A stretch of DNA of 64,000 nt from Tenacibaculum piscium (GCF_021390715.1 NZ_JAJGWT010000006.1:4410-68409), one strand, 5' to 3'; shown: positions 23,556 to 33,027, counted from the stretch's first letter. Program-made: numbers and translations. The notes: generated by a model not told the origin, from the sequence alone.

Positions 23556-24758
23556 TTGAAATTTTCCTTATACATCGCTAAAAGATACCTGTTTTCAAAA
23601 ACAAGCACCAACGCTATAAATATTATTACATTTATAGCAGTTTTTGGAGTTGTTGTTGGGGCTTTGGCGTTGTTTGTGATTTTATCAGGCTTTTCAGGAT
23701 TACGAACCTTTAGCGATTCGATGTTAAATGCCTCTGATCCTGATATCAAAATAACGAGCGCACAAGGGAAATCATTTAAGTACTCTGATACTGTTCATCA
23801 AAAATTAATCGAGCATTCAGAAATAAAAACAGTTTCAAAAGTTATTGAAGAGCGAGTGTTTTTAAAATATAAAGATAAAAGTCAAGTAGCTTATATTAAG
23901 GGAGTTGATGATGATTATAACGGCATAATTTCGGTTGATTCACTTTTAACTGTTGGTACTTGGCTAGATGCTACCTATAAAAATACAGCGGTTATTGGCT
24001 ACGGAATTTCGTATAAATTATCCTTAAGCGTGTTAAATTTTGGGGAACCACTGCAAATTTTAGTACCAAAACCTGGTAAGGGATTTATAAATGTCAATAA
24101 TGCTTTTCGGTCAGTATCGACACAGGTTATCGGGGCGTATTCAGGTTCAGAAGAATTTCAGAATAAATACGTTTTTACAGAATTATCTTTAGCGCAAGAG
24201 TTGTTAAATTATGATGAAAATCAAATTTCAGGGATTGAATTAAAACTACAACCAACTGTTGATTTAGATGATTTTCAACAGAAATTACAACAAAATTTAG
24301 GTACAAATTTTGAAGTAAAAACCAGAGCGCAATTAAATGCGTTGTATTATAAAGTAATTAATACCGAAAATTTTATTTCGTATTTAATTTTCACTTTGAT
24401 AATTGCCATTGCGTTATTTAATGTAATCGGTTCTATTATTATGATGATTATTGATAAGCGAAAAAATCTAAAAACGCTCTATAATTTAGGCGCTAGTATT
24501 GAGGAAATAAAAAAGATATTTGTCTTACAAGGTTTTTTATTGACGCTTGTAGGAATGTTTATCGGTCTTATTTTAGGTGTTTTATTAGTGATAATTCAGC
24601 AGCGTTACGAACTTTTTATGATTACTCAAAATTTAGCGTATCCTGTAGAATTTAGATGGACAAATTTATTAGTTGTTATGTTTACAATTTCAATATTAGG
24701 CTATATTTCAGCAAAAATTGCGAGTTCGAGAATATCGAAAGCTTTTATTGAGAGGTAA
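23556..24758 (+). CDS. LolC/LolE-like ABC permease (FtsX fold)
   Basis: The 400-aa protein has TM1 (AINIITFIAVFGVVVGALALFVILSGFSGLRTF), a large periplasmic domain (about 50-265) and three C-terminal TM helices. This MacB/LolC-like layout is used in lipoprotein release from the inner membrane or related export. The start appears to be TTG (23556), as no ATG fits before IAKRYLFSKTSTNAINIITF, a segment typical of the N-terminus. An ATPase partner is not adjacent. Confidence 0.85.
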   Translation: MKFSLYIAKRYLFSKTSTNAINIITFIAVFGVVVGALALFVILSGFSGLRTFSDSMLNASDPDIKITSAQGKSFKYSDTVHQKLIEHSEIKTVSKVIEERVFLKYKDKSQVAYIKGVDDDYNGIISVDSLLTVGTWLDATYKNTAVIGYGISYKLSLSVLNFGEPLQILVPKPGKGFINVNNAFRSVSTQVIGAYSGSEEFQNKYVFTELSLAQELLNYDENQISGIELKLQPTVDLDDFQQKLQQNLGTNFEVKTRAQLNALYYKVINTENFISYLIFTLIIAIALFNVIGSIIMMIIDKRKNLKTLYNLGASIEEIKKIFVLQGFLLTLVGMFIGLILGVLLVIIQQRYELFMITQNLAYPVEFRWTNLLVVMFTISILGYISAKIASSRISKAFIER

Positions 24759-24848
24759 AAATTTATAAATTTAGTGTATAAAATAGCATTAAAAAATCCT
24801 CACATATTTTTGAAATAGGGGAGGATTGATAGTTTCTCTTTTTGATTT

Positions 24849-25244
24849 TTATTTTCTGAGTTTTCTCTGCTGTTTTCTTTCTAATTTTCGTTTTCTTTTA
24901 GCAGCTTTTTTTTGTTTTTTTAAATACTGATGATGTGCATTTACGGTCTTATTATTAATACGTCCTGTTACTTGAACATCATAGCCAAGAGATTTTAATT
25001 TCTCTTGATATTTTTTTAATTTGATTTTATCTTGTTCACATTTTACAAGTTCTTTTTTTGATTTTTCTTGCTTAACTTTTGAACATTTAACCTCTTTCCA
25101 TTCAATTTTTTTGTCATACTCAAAACATCGTTCGTAGCATATTCCTGGTTTTGCGTTTCGAGGTAAATTAGAATTTTGAGCTTTTACTTGCATATTGAAG
25201 GCTAAAAAAGCGAGTAGTGTAATTATAAATTGCAATTTTTTCAT
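24849..25244 (-). CDS. Secreted basic protein with a possible peptidoglycan-binding segment
   Basis: The 131-aa protein has a Sec signal peptide ending in VKAQ. A Cys-containing part (CYERCFEYDKKIEWKEVKC) precedes YQEKLKSLGYDVQVTGRINNKTVNAHHQYLKKQ, which resembles a peptidoglycan-binding repeat (LG-Y-G-I-T-A-Q pattern). The last ~25 residues are almost all Lys/Arg (KKAAKRKRKLERKQQRKLRK). It may stick to the cell wall or to nucleic acid or LPS outside the cytoplasm; that is inference. Not a known family. Confidence 0.6.
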   Translation of the reverse strand: MKKLQFIITLLAFLAFNMQVKAQNSNLPRNAKPGICYERCFEYDKKIEWKEVKCSKVKQEKSKKELVKCEQDKIKLKKYQEKLKSLGYDVQVTGRINNKTVNAHHQYLKKQKKAAKRKRKLERKQQRKLRK

Positions 25245-25330
25245 TTTTCTTATTTTTTTTTAAAGATATAAATTTCTTCTAAATTAGAAAATAAAAGCGA
25301 AGTAAATACACAAATTAAGGAAGCTTGTAA

Positions 25331-25402
25331 AAATGGGGGAACACACAGATTCGCTCCTACGATTATTAATGTAGGGGCAGACCTATGTGTCTGCCCCTTT
25401 TT
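25331..25402. repeat. REP-like palindromic unit
   Basis: GGGGCAGAC (25374-25382) pairs perfectly with GTCTGCCCC (25389-25397) around loop CTATGT. A diverged inverted copy, with GGGGAACACACAG and CTCCTAC, lies at 25335-25360, so the unit is an imperfect inverted pair. Its GC content is far above the surroundings. A T run follows on the plus strand. It resembles GTAGGGGCAGAC-type palindromes I recall from several genomes. Confidence 0.65.
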
Positions 25403-25408
25403 GATTTA

Positions 25409-26410
25409 TTACCTAATATCAGGAATAATCATATTTCCAAATTTTGCTTCCACTTCATCAAGAGCTTTAAAAACATCTTCTGGAGCATCCGAAGTAACCA
25501 TTTTCATTCGATATTCTTTAAAATGTGGGATTCCTTTAAAATAATTGGTGTAATGTCTTCGTGTTTCAAAAACACCTAAAATAGGCCCTTTCCAATCGAT
25601 TGCCATTTGCAAATGTCTTCGTGCCATTTCCACACGCTGTGCGATGGTTGGTTTTGCTAAATATTCACCTGTTTTAAAAAAGTGCTTTATTTCATTAAAA
25701 AACCACGGATAACCAATCGAAGCTCTTCCAATCATACAGCCATCTAAACCATAAACATCACGCATTCGCATTGCTTTTTCAGGAGTATCCACATCACCAT
25801 TTCCAAACACAGGAATGTGCATTCTTGGGTTATTTTTCACCTCGGCAATTGGCGCCCAATTTGCTTCGCCTTTATACATTTGCGCACGGGTTCTTCCGTG
25901 GATAGAAATCGCTGCACAGCCAACATCTTGGAGGCGTTCGGCAACTTCTACAATTTTAATAGAAGCATCATCCCAGCCTAAACGAGTTTTAACGGTAATT
26001 GGTAAATTCGTATGTTTTACCATGGCTTCGGTTAGGGAAACCATTAAATCGATATCTTTTAAAATACCTGCGCCTGCGCCTTTTGAAACTACTTTTTTTA
26101 CAGGACAACCGAAATTAATATCAATAATATCAGGGTTTGATTTTTCAACAATTGCTACGGATTGTAGCATCGATTCTAAATTTGCACCAAATATTTGAAT
26201 CCCAACAGGACGTTCTTTTTCGTAAATATCTAATTTCATAACGCTTTTTGCCGCATCACGAATCAATCCTTCCGAAGAAATAAATTCAGTATAAACTACA
26301 TCTGCACCATTTTCTTTGCATAAAGCTCTAAAAGGTGGATCACTCACATCTTCCATCGGCGCTAATAATAGCGGAAAATCAGGAAGTTCTATATTACCAA
26401 TTTTTATCAA
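25409..26410 (-). CDS. dusB: tRNA dihydrouridine synthase (DusB-like)
   Basis: The 333-aa FMN enzyme reduces uridines in the D-loop of tRNA. It has the TIM-barrel N-terminus LLAPMEDVSDPPFRALCKENGADVVYTEF, the catalytic Cys in DINFGCPVKKVVSKGAGAG, and SIHGRTRAQMYKGEANW. The C-terminal helical RNA-binding part has HYTNYFKGIPHFKEYR. The choice of DusB over other Dus families is by overall resemblance. It is the second gene of a leftward pair, 11 bp after the lipoprotein gene. Confidence 0.88.
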   Translation of the reverse strand: MIKIGNIELPDFPLLLAPMEDVSDPPFRALCKENGADVVYTEFISSEGLIRDAAKSVMKLDIYEKERPVGIQIFGANLESMLQSVAIVEKSNPDIIDINFGCPVKKVVSKGAGAGILKDIDLMVSLTEAMVKHTNLPITVKTRLGWDDASIKIVEVAERLQDVGCAAISIHGRTRAQMYKGEANWAPIAEVKNNPRMHIPVFGNGDVDTPEKAMRMRDVYGLDGCMIGRASIGYPWFFNEIKHFFKTGEYLAKPTIAQRVEMARRHLQMAIDWKGPILGVFETRRHYTNYFKGIPHFKEYRMKMVTSDAPEDVFKALDEVEAKFGNMIIPDIR

Positions 26411-26421
26411 AATTTTATATT

Positions 26422-27072
26422 TTATTTACCTAATTCGGTTATTTTTTTCTCGTATAATTTTTTACTTTCTGTAACGGCAATATTTAATTCTTGCATAATT
26501 CCGTCCACTCTTTGTTCAATACTTTTCATCTGCCCGTTAATAGAATCGAAGGAATTTAGTGCTGCTGCAACTTCTAAAGCTTTTACAATTTCAACAGCAT
26601 CAGTATGTAAAAGTCTTAATTTTTGTATTGCTTTTGAAGTGTTATTTAGCGTTGTATTATAATTCTTTTTTGCTTTATTGATAGCCGATAAAAGCGTAGT
26701 TTTAGTAGTAACATCGCTTAAACTATTGCTTTGTGTTTCCATCGCCATAAATAAATTGGAAGCCTTTGTTTTTAAGTCTTCAAATTCTTTATTAAGATTA
26801 TTGACTTTTCTATTAACTTTTTCCCAATCGCCATAAACTCGGGCAAATTCTTTGTCTTCATTTTTGGCATCTTCTAACGCTAATTTTAAGGCTCCTAAAG
26901 AATTTAAACCTTTGGTGATTTTTTTGTTAGCGGTTTCTTTTTTGCTTTCGAAAGTAGAAACTTGTGATTTGAATTTTTCTTTCAAGCGAATTAAATCTTC
27001 AGGACTTCTATCTTTCCAACAAGAAGTTAATAGCAATAATAATCCAGCAAATAGCAGTGTTTTTTTAAACAT
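26422..27072 (-). CDS. Coiled-coil lipoprotein, unknown function
   Basis: The 216-aa protein starts MFKKTLLFAGLLLLLTSCWKD, a lipoprotein signal with Cys18. The rest is long helices with heptad spacing (about 30-110 and 125-210). No family recognised. A -7 box (TATATTTG) at 27101-27108 lies 28 bp upstream of the start, and dusB follows after 11 bp. It probably sits on the periplasmic face of a membrane. Confidence 0.65.
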   Translation of the reverse strand: MFKKTLLFAGLLLLLTSCWKDRSPEDLIRLKEKFKSQVSTFESKKETANKKITKGLNSLGALKLALEDAKNEDKEFARVYGDWEKVNRKVNNLNKEFEDLKTKASNLFMAMETQSNSLSDVTTKTTLLSAINKAKKNYNTTLNNTSKAIQKLRLLHTDAVEIVKALEVAAALNSFDSINGQMKSIEQRVDGIMQELNIAVTESKKLYEKKITELGK

Positions 27073-27100
27073 CTATAAAAAATTTAAAATTTAATTGCTG

Positions 27101-27108
27101 CAAATATA
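27101..27108 (-). promoter_or_regulatory. -7 box for the lipoprotein/dusB pair
   Basis: TATATTTG on the minus strand matches TAnnTTTG exactly, 28 bp upstream of the ATG at 27072. Confidence 0.5.
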
Positions 27109-27170
27109 CAATAGAAGAAATAAAAAAAAATTGTGTAAAAATTAATATTTTTTAATGCATAAATTTTTAA

Positions 27171-27201
27171 TTGTACAACGTTTTTCAATAAAGTATCTTT
27201 G
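27171..27201 (+). promoter_or_regulatory. Promoter of lepA
   Basis: TTG at 27171-27173 and TATCTTTG at 27194-27201 are spaced by 20 bp, with the ATG 29 bp downstream. Confidence 0.65.
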
Positions 27202-27230
27202 TCAGTCATAAGAGGTTAGAAATACGACGA

Positions 27231-29027
27231 ATGAAGAAAATTAGAAATTTTTGCATTATTGCACATATTGATCACGGTAAAAGTACACTTGCCGATAGAT
27301 TATTAGATTATACAGGAGCTGTTACTGAAAGAGAAAAGAAATCACAGTTATTAGATAGCATGGATTTGGAGCGTGAACGTGGTATTACCATTAAATCACA
27401 CGCCATTCAAATGGACTATACTTTTGAAGGCGAAGATTATATTCTAAATTTAATTGATACGCCTGGTCACGTAGATTTTTCGTATGAAGTATCTCGTTCG
27501 ATTGCTGCTTGTGAAGGTGCATTGTTAATTGTTGATGCAGCACAAAGTATTCAGGCACAAACAATTTCTAATTTATATCTAGCCTTAGATAATGACTTAG
27601 AAATTATTCCAGTATTAAATAAAGTTGATTTACCATCGGCAAATCCTGAAGAAGTTACCGATGATATTGTTGATTTATTAGGCTGTGAACCAGAAGATGT
27701 AATTCACGCAAGTGGAAAAACAGGTTTTGGAGTTGATAAAATTTTAGAAGCAATCATTAATAAAATTCCTGCACCATCAGGAAATCCTGATGCACCTTTA
27801 AAAGCGTTAATTTTTGATTCTGTGTATAATTCTTACCGAGGAATTGAAACCTATTTTAGAGTAATTGATGGTTCTATTAAAAAGAATCAGCGTATTCAAT
27901 TTATGTCAACAGGAACGGAATATAAAGCCGATGAAGTTGGTACTTTAAAGCTAGAACAAGTTGTTAAGCAAGAAGTGAAAACAGGAGATGTAGGCTATTT
28001 AATTACAGGAATTAAAGTGGCAAAAGAGGTAAAAGTAGGGGATACGATTACCGATTTTGAAAATCCAACAGAAAGTCTTATTGATGGTTTTGAAGATGTG
28101 AAGCCAATGGTTTTTGCAGGTATTTATCCTGTGGATACAGAGGATTACGAAGAATTGCGTAATTCAATGGAAAAATTACAATTAAATGATGCTTCTTTGG
28201 TATTTCAACCAGAAAGTTCAGCAGCATTAGGTTTTGGTTTTCGATGTGGGTTCTTAGGAATGTTACACATGGAAATTATCCAAGAACGTTTAGAACGTGA
28301 ATTTAATATGACTGTAATTACGACCGTTCCCAACGTTTCTTATCACGCATATACCAAGAAAAATCCGACAGAAATAGTATTATTAAATAATCCGACAGAT
28401 TTACCAGATCCGTCAAGATTAGAAAAAGTGGAAGAACCTTTTATTAAAGCAACAATTATTACAAAGTCTGACTTTGTTGGACAAGTAATGTCGCTTTGTA
28501 TTGAAAAAAGAGGGGAAATAGTAAATCAAACCTATTTAACTACCGAAAGAGTTGAATTAACTTTTGATATGCCTTTAGCAGAAATCGTATTTGATTTTTA
28601 CGATCGTTTAAAAACAGTTTCAAAAGGATATGCTTCTTTTGATTATTCGCCAATAGGAATGCGAACTTCAAAATTAGTTCGTGTTGATATTCTATTAAAT
28701 GGACAACCTGTAGATGCACTTTCAGCCTTATTACATGCAGATAACGCCTATACAATCGGTAAAAAAATTGTAGAAAAATTAAAAGAATTAATCCCAAGAC
28801 AGCAGTTTGATATTCCTATTCAGGCGGCAATTGGTGCGAAAATTATCGCTAGAGAAACGACTAAAGCGTTGCGTAAAGATGTAACGGCAAAATGTTATGG
28901 TGGAGATATTTCACGTAAACGTAAGTTATTAGAAAAGCAGAAAAAAGGTAAGAAAAGAATGCGTCAGGTTGGTAATGTAGAAATTCCTCAAGAAGCATTT
29001 ATGGCTGTTTTAAAATTGAATGATTAA
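27231..29027 (+). CDS. lepA: Elongation factor 4 (LepA)
   Basis: The 598-aa translational GTPase back-translocates stalled ribosomes. G1 is AHIDHGKS (12-19), the switch region has [11 protein letters not shown]3 is DTPGH and G4 is NKVD. The LepA-specific C-terminal end is present ([29 protein letters not shown]). Length matches the family (about 598). It ends before a strong bidirectional terminator. Confidence 0.97.
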   Translation: MKKIRNFCIIAHIDHGKSTLADRLLDYTGAVTEREKKSQLLDSMDLERERGITIKSHAIQMDYTFEGEDYILNLIDTPGHVDFSYEVSRSIAACEGALLIVDAAQSIQAQTISNLYLALDNDLEIIPVLNKVDLPSANPEEVTDDIVDLLGCEPEDVIHASGKTGFGVDKILEAIINKIPAPSGNPDAPLKALIFDSVYNSYRGIETYFRVIDGSIKKNQRIQFMSTGTEYKADEVGTLKLEQVVKQEVKTGDVGYLITGIKVAKEVKVGDTITDFENPTESLIDGFEDVKPMVFAGIYPVDTEDYEELRNSMEKLQLNDASLVFQPESSAALGFGFRCGFLGMLHMEIIQERLEREFNMTVITTVPNVSYHAYTKKNPTEIVLLNNPTDLPDPSRLEKVEEPFIKATIITKSDFVGQVMSLCIEKRGEIVNQTYLTTERVELTFDMPLAEIVFDFYDRLKTVSKGYASFDYSPIGMRTSKLVRVDILLNGQPVDALSALLHADNAYTIGKKIVEKLKELIPRQQFDIPIQAAIGAKIIARETTKALRKDVTAKCYGGDISRKRKLLEKQKKGKKRMRQVGNVEIPQEAFMAVLKLND

Positions 29028-29054
29028 TAAAATTATCAAAATAAAAGTAAAACT

Positions 29055-29086
29055 AAAAAGCACTCCTTATATAAGGAGTGCTTTTT
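29055..29086. terminator. Perfect 32-bp palindromic terminator
   Basis: The two 16-bp arms (29055-29070 and 29071-29086) are exact reverse complements, centred on CTTAT|ATAAG, with A5 and T5 ends. It sits between convergent lepA and the metallopeptidase gene and should stop transcription from both sides. Confidence 0.88.
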
Positions 29087-29119
29087 CAGTTATACTAAAT
29101 GCTAAAAGCATCTGCGATA

Positions 29120-29818
29120 CTAATCTCTATTTCCTAGAATTTGTGATCCCCAATATAATAACATGGCTAAAGAACCTAAAGCGGCAATTAAATAGGTTCT
29201 TGCTGCCCATTTTAAAGCATCTTCAGAACCTGCTAATTCCTCTCGAGTTACGATGTGTTTATCTTCTAACCAAGCCAAGGCTCTGTTACTTGCATCATAT
29301 TCAACAGGCAAAGTTACAAAACTGAATAAGGTACCAACTGCCATAAATACCAATCCTGCAACAGCGATATAAAAACCAATTCCTGTATTTCCAGAAGCGG
29401 CACCAAAGGCGATTCCACCAATAACCATCCATTGCGAATATTTAGAAGTAATATTTACCATCGGTACTAATTTTGAACGCATTTGTAAATATTGATATGC
29501 TCTAGCATGTTGCACAGCATGTCCAACTTCGTGCGCTGCCACGGCTGCTGAAGCGGCATTTCGTTGGTTATAAACACCTTCACTTAAATTAACCGTTTTA
29601 TTCTGCGGATTGTAATGATCGGTAAGCATTCCTGGCGTAGAAATTACTTTTACGTCATTAATTCCGTGATCATCTAACATTTTTTGTGCTATTTCAGCCC
29701 CACTCATGCCATTTTTTAAATGAACTTGCGAGTATTTCTTAAATTTTCGTTTAAGCATATTGCTTACTAACCAGCTACATAGCGAAATAATTCCTATGAG
29801 TACATAAAATCCGATCAT
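29120..29818 (-). CDS. YugP-like membrane zinc metallopeptidase
   Basis: The 232-aa protein has an N-terminal TM helix (FYVLIGIISLCSWLVSNML), then a zinc motif HEVGHAVQHARAYQYLQMRS (HExxH near residue 97), and two or three C-terminal TM helices. ASNRALAWLEDKHIVTREE is typical of the family. These proteins are poorly characterised membrane proteases. It stands alone, convergent with lepA. Confidence 0.85.
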   Translation of the reverse strand: MIGFYVLIGIISLCSWLVSNMLKRKFKKYSQVHLKNGMSGAEIAQKMLDDHGINDVKVISTPGMLTDHYNPQNKTVNLSEGVYNQRNAASAAVAAHEVGHAVQHARAYQYLQMRSKLVPMVNITSKYSQWMVIGGIAFGAASGNTGIGFYIAVAGLVFMAVGTLFSFVTLPVEYDASNRALAWLEDKHIVTREELAGSEDALKWAARTYLIAALGSLAMLLYWGSQILGNRD

Positions 29819-29905
29819 AAATTATGTTGTTTTAAAAGTTTGTATTGTTTTGTTTGATAAATTTACAACATAAATTATTCCATAATTAAATTATTTATCA
29901 AATAA

Positions 29906-29923
29906 TATACTAAATTTAGTATA
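29906..29923. promoter_or_regulatory. Perfect 18-bp palindrome before the asparaginase gene
   Basis: TATACTAAATTTAGTATA is an exact palindrome ending 11 bp before the ATG at 29935. It may be an operator for a dimeric regulator. AT-rich context makes chance less negligible than usual. Confidence 0.45.
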
Positions 29924-29934
29924 AAAGTGTCAAA

Positions 29935-30981
29935 ATGTCAAAAAATAAAAAAAAACCTACAATTTTAATAGTGTATACAGGAGGAACTATTGGTATGGTT
30001 AAAGATTATAAAACAGGCGCTTTAAAAGCATTTGATTTTAGTCAAATATCTAGTAAAATTCCCGAATTACAACAATTGCATTGTGAAATTTCAACAATTT
30101 CATTTGAAGAACCTATTGATTCATCAAATATGAATGTGAATTATTATGTTGATATCGCTCAAATTATTGCCGATAATTATGATAAATTTGATGGTTTTGT
30201 AGTATTAACAGGTTCTGATACCATGTCATATACATCATCAGCAATTAGTTTTATGTTGGAGAATTTGCAAAAACCAGTGATTTTTACAGGTTCGCAATTA
30301 CCAATCGGTGATTTACGAACAGATGCTAAAGAGAATTTAATTACTTCGATACAAGTAGCATCCACCTATAAAAAAGGAAAACCCGTAGTGCAAGAAGTTG
30401 GGCTGTATTTTGAATACAAATTATACCGAGCTAACAGAACTACCAAAATAAATGCCGAACAATTTGAAGCTTTTGCTTCGATGAATTATCCGCCTTTAGC
30501 GATAAGTGGCGTGCATTTAAATTTTGATTATCCAGTATTGCTTAAAACATCTAAAGAAAAAGAAGATAAACAACTTATCTTTAGAAAAAAATTAGATAAT
30601 AATGTAGCAATTTTAAAATTATTTCCAGGAATAACAGCGTCAGTTGTGGAAAGTTTTATAAATATTCCGAATTTGAAAGGAATTATTCTAGAAACCTACG
30701 GATCAGGAAATGCCCCCACCGAAAAATGGTTTATAAATTTGATTGAAAAAGCAATATCGAAAGGAATTCATATTGTAAATGTAACGCAATGTGCTGGTGG
30801 AAGTGTTATTTTAGGGCATTATGAAACCAGTTCGGACCTAAAACGCATCGGAATTATTGACGGAAAAGACATTACCACAGAGACTGCCGTTGCTAAAATG
30901 ATGTATTTATTAGGTGAAAAATTATCAAAAAAAGAATTTAAACATTATTTTGAAACATCGTTACGAGGGGAAATTAATTAA
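29935..30981 (+). CDS. ansA: Type I L-asparaginase
   Basis: The 348-aa cytoplasmic enzyme hydrolyses asparagine to aspartate and ammonia. Both catalytic regions are present: ILIVYTGGTIGMV (first Thr, about residues 15-16) and VVLTGSDTMSYTSSA (Thr-Asp pair, about 91-97). There is no signal peptide, which favours the cytoplasmic type I form. It is a single gene behind a palindromic site. Confidence 0.92.
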   Translation: MSKNKKKPTILIVYTGGTIGMVKDYKTGALKAFDFSQISSKIPELQQLHCEISTISFEEPIDSSNMNVNYYVDIAQIIADNYDKFDGFVVLTGSDTMSYTSSAISFMLENLQKPVIFTGSQLPIGDLRTDAKENLITSIQVASTYKKGKPVVQEVGLYFEYKLYRANRTTKINAEQFEAFASMNYPPLAISGVHLNFDYPVLLKTSKEKEDKQLIFRKKLDNNVAILKLFPGITASVVESFINIPNLKGIILETYGSGNAPTEKWFINLIEKAISKGIHIVNVTQCAGGSVILGHYETSSDLKRIGIIDGKDITTETAVAKMMYLLGEKLSKKEFKHYFETSLRGEIN

Positions 30982-31216
30982 ATGACATTTTTTTAACTAA
31001 ATTTATGACGATAACTACCTGAAATCGTTGTAGAAACAAAAATGTTTTATAAATAACCTTAAATTTTTTAATGTACCAACATTTTTTTGTTACTTGGCAC
31101 TCTGAAAATTAAACTTTATCAAATAAATAAAAATCACTTATTTGTAAAAATTTAAGTTTTTTCTAGTAAAATTTGTATTTTTAACCCATTAACTATTTAA
31201 AATTAATTATAACAAA

Positions 31217-31930
31217 ATGAAGAAAGTAGTAAATTTCCTAACTGTTGCAGGATTTATGTTTTTAGGGGCTATTCAGTCAACTTATGCTCAAGAAGCAGAA
31301 AAAACTTTTCACCAAGAGTTAAAACAACGTTTTATTGAAGGAGATCCTCAGTTTATGGGTATCGTATTAGTTGCATTAATTTTAGGATTAGCAATTGCAA
31401 TTGAAAGAATTATTTATTTAAACATGGCTACAACCAATACTAAGAAATTAGTAGAAAGTGTAGATGAAGCTTTAAGTTCTGGTGGTATTGAAGCTGCTAA
31501 AGAGGTTTGTAGAAATACAAAAGGACCTGTTGCTTCTATCTTTTTCCAAGGATTAGAAAGAGCTGACGAAGGTTTAGAAGCTGCTGAAAAAGCCGTAGTA
31601 GGTTATGGTGGTGTACAAATGGGATTATTAGAGAAAAATGTTTCTTGGTTATCTTTATTTATTGCATTAGCTCCGATGTTAGGGTTCATGGGTACTGTAA
31701 TTGGTATGATTGAAGCTTTTGATAAAATCGCAGTAGCAAATGATATTTCTCCAGCCGTAGTAGCAGGTGGTATTAAAATTGCACTTTTAACAACTGTATT
31801 TGGTCTTGTTGCAGCAATTATTTTACAGATTTTTTATAATTACATCGTTTCTAAAATTGATAGTATTGTAAATAATATGGAAGATGCTTCAATTTCGTTA
31901 ATCGACTTACTTGCTAAGTATAAAAAATAA
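31217..31930 (+). CDS. exbB: ExbB/TolQ/MotA-family proton channel subunit
   Basis: The 237-aa protein has three main TM helices: after an N-terminal signal-like segment, one at about 47-65 (IVLVALILGLAIAIERIIY), and two at about 145-170 and 188-215 (LSLFIALAPMLGFMGTVIGMIEAF, IKIALLTTVFGLVAAIILQIFYNYIV). With ExbD it uses the proton gradient to energise outer-membrane transporters through TonB or gliding machinery. It leads a four-gene operon. The N-terminal 24 residues look like a cleavable signal peptide (MKKVVNFLTVAGFMFLGAIQSTYAQ), as in other Bacteroidota ExbB proteins. Confidence 0.9.
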   Translation: MKKVVNFLTVAGFMFLGAIQSTYAQEAEKTFHQELKQRFIEGDPQFMGIVLVALILGLAIAIERIIYLNMATTNTKKLVESVDEALSSGGIEAAKEVCRNTKGPVASIFFQGLERADEGLEAAEKAVVGYGGVQMGLLEKNVSWLSLFIALAPMLGFMGTVIGMIEAFDKIAVANDISPAVVAGGIKIALLTTVFGLVAAIILQIFYNYIVSKIDSIVNNMEDASISLIDLLAKYKK

Positions 31931-31938
31931 TCAATCGT

Positions 31939-32376
31939 ATGAATAATAAAATATTAACATTACTTGTAGCGGCAATATCACTTATCGGTGTTGCGTTATT
32001 TGTAAACGTTGTAATAATAGACAAAGAAAACGTAGAAGCGGTTTCTAACGCTGTTTCTCCTTTAGTAAGTTATTCATATTATTTACTAATTGTAATTGTA
32101 ATTGTAGCTGTAGTAATTTCACTATTGAGTATGCTTAAAAACCCTGCCGCATTAAAGAAAACTTTATTGGGTGTTTTAGTTTTAGGGGTACTTTTAGTAG
32201 TGTCATATATGCTGTCTTCTGACAGTCAAGTATTAGGTCCTGATGCAGGAGTATTAGTTGCAGCAGGAAGTACTTCTAAATGGGTAGGAACAGGAATTAG
32301 TTTTACCTTGATTTTAGGTGCAATTGCAGGAGCATTTTTTGTAGTAGATTTATTAAAAGGAATCGTTAAATCATAA
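31939..32376 (+). CDS. Membrane protein between ExbB and ExbD (145 aa)
   Basis: No named family is recognised. It has about four hydrophobic helices (residues 4-28, 46-66, 74-92, 115-140) joined by short loops. Its place 8 bp after exbB and 6 bp before exbD suggests it belongs to the same energy-transducing complex in the inner membrane. It has no charged residue inside the predicted helices, so it does not look like a proton path itself. Confidence 0.75.
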   Translation: MNNKILTLLVAAISLIGVALFVNVVIIDKENVEAVSNAVSPLVSYSYYLLIVIVIVAVVISLLSMLKNPAALKKTLLGVLVLGVLLVVSYMLSSDSQVLGPDAGVLVAAGSTSKWVGTGISFTLILGAIAGAFFVVDLLKGIVKS

Positions 32377-32382
32377 GTAAAT

Positions 32383-33009
32383 ATGGCAAGAAGAGAAAAC
32401 CCAGAAATTAATGCAGGTTCTATGGCAGATATTGCATTCTTGCTACTTATCTTTTTCCTTGTAACAACAACAATGGATGTAGATTCAGGTATCCCTAAAA
32501 AGTTAGCTGAAAAATCTGATGTTGTACCACCTATTGTAAAAGAAAAAAACATTTTTCAAGTAAGTATTAACAGAAATAACCAATTGTTCGTAGAGGATCA
32601 AGGTATGGAGTTAAAAGACTTAAAAGATGCGGCTGTTAAATTTATAGATAACGGTGGAGGTGTTGGTAACCCAATGCCTGGGAAAGAAGCAGGTACATCT
32701 TGTAATTATTGTAAAGGAGCTAAAGATCCAGCTTCTTCAGATCATCCAAATAAAGCCATTATCTCTGTTGAAAGTGATAGAGGTACTGAGTTTGGAATGT
32801 ATGTAGCTGTTCAAAATGAATTGTTAAAAGCCTATGCTGAATTACGTAATAGATTATGTCAAGAAAAATACGGCATGAGCTTTACAGAATTAGAGAAATC
32901 TTTTACAGCAGGAGCAAGAAAAGACGATTCATTAAGAAAAAAAGTAGAAGATATTAAGAATAGTTATCCTCAAATTATATCGGATACTGAGCCAACAAAT
33001 GTTCAATAG
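32383..33009 (+). CDS. exbD: ExbD/TolR-family protein with Cys-containing insert
   Basis: The 208-aa protein has the ExbD layout: a short cytoplasmic N-terminus (RENPEINAGSMADIAFLLLIFFLVTTTMD) with the TM-helix Asp (Asp16) that carries protons in this family, and a periplasmic domain. It is longer than typical ExbD (about 140 aa). An insert near 100-130 carries CNYC in a GTSCNYCKGAKDPASS context, which could form a disulfide in the periplasm. It is followed after 18 bp by a second exbD gene, so the two may form a heteromer. Confidence 0.87.
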   Translation: MARRENPEINAGSMADIAFLLLIFFLVTTTMDVDSGIPKKLAEKSDVVPPIVKEKNIFQVSINRNNQLFVEDQGMELKDLKDAAVKFIDNGGGVGNPMPGKEAGTSCNYCKGAKDPASSDHPNKAIISVESDRGTEFGMYVAVQNELLKAYAELRNRLCQEKYGMSFTELEKSFTAGARKDDSLRKKVEDIKNSYPQIISDTEPTNVQ

Positions 33010-33027
33010 TATTAAAACAATTTAAGT

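Noticed and set aside
29020..29325. Plus-strand ORF after lepA
   Set aside because: It runs through a perfect terminator palindrome and across the end of the convergent metallopeptidase gene.
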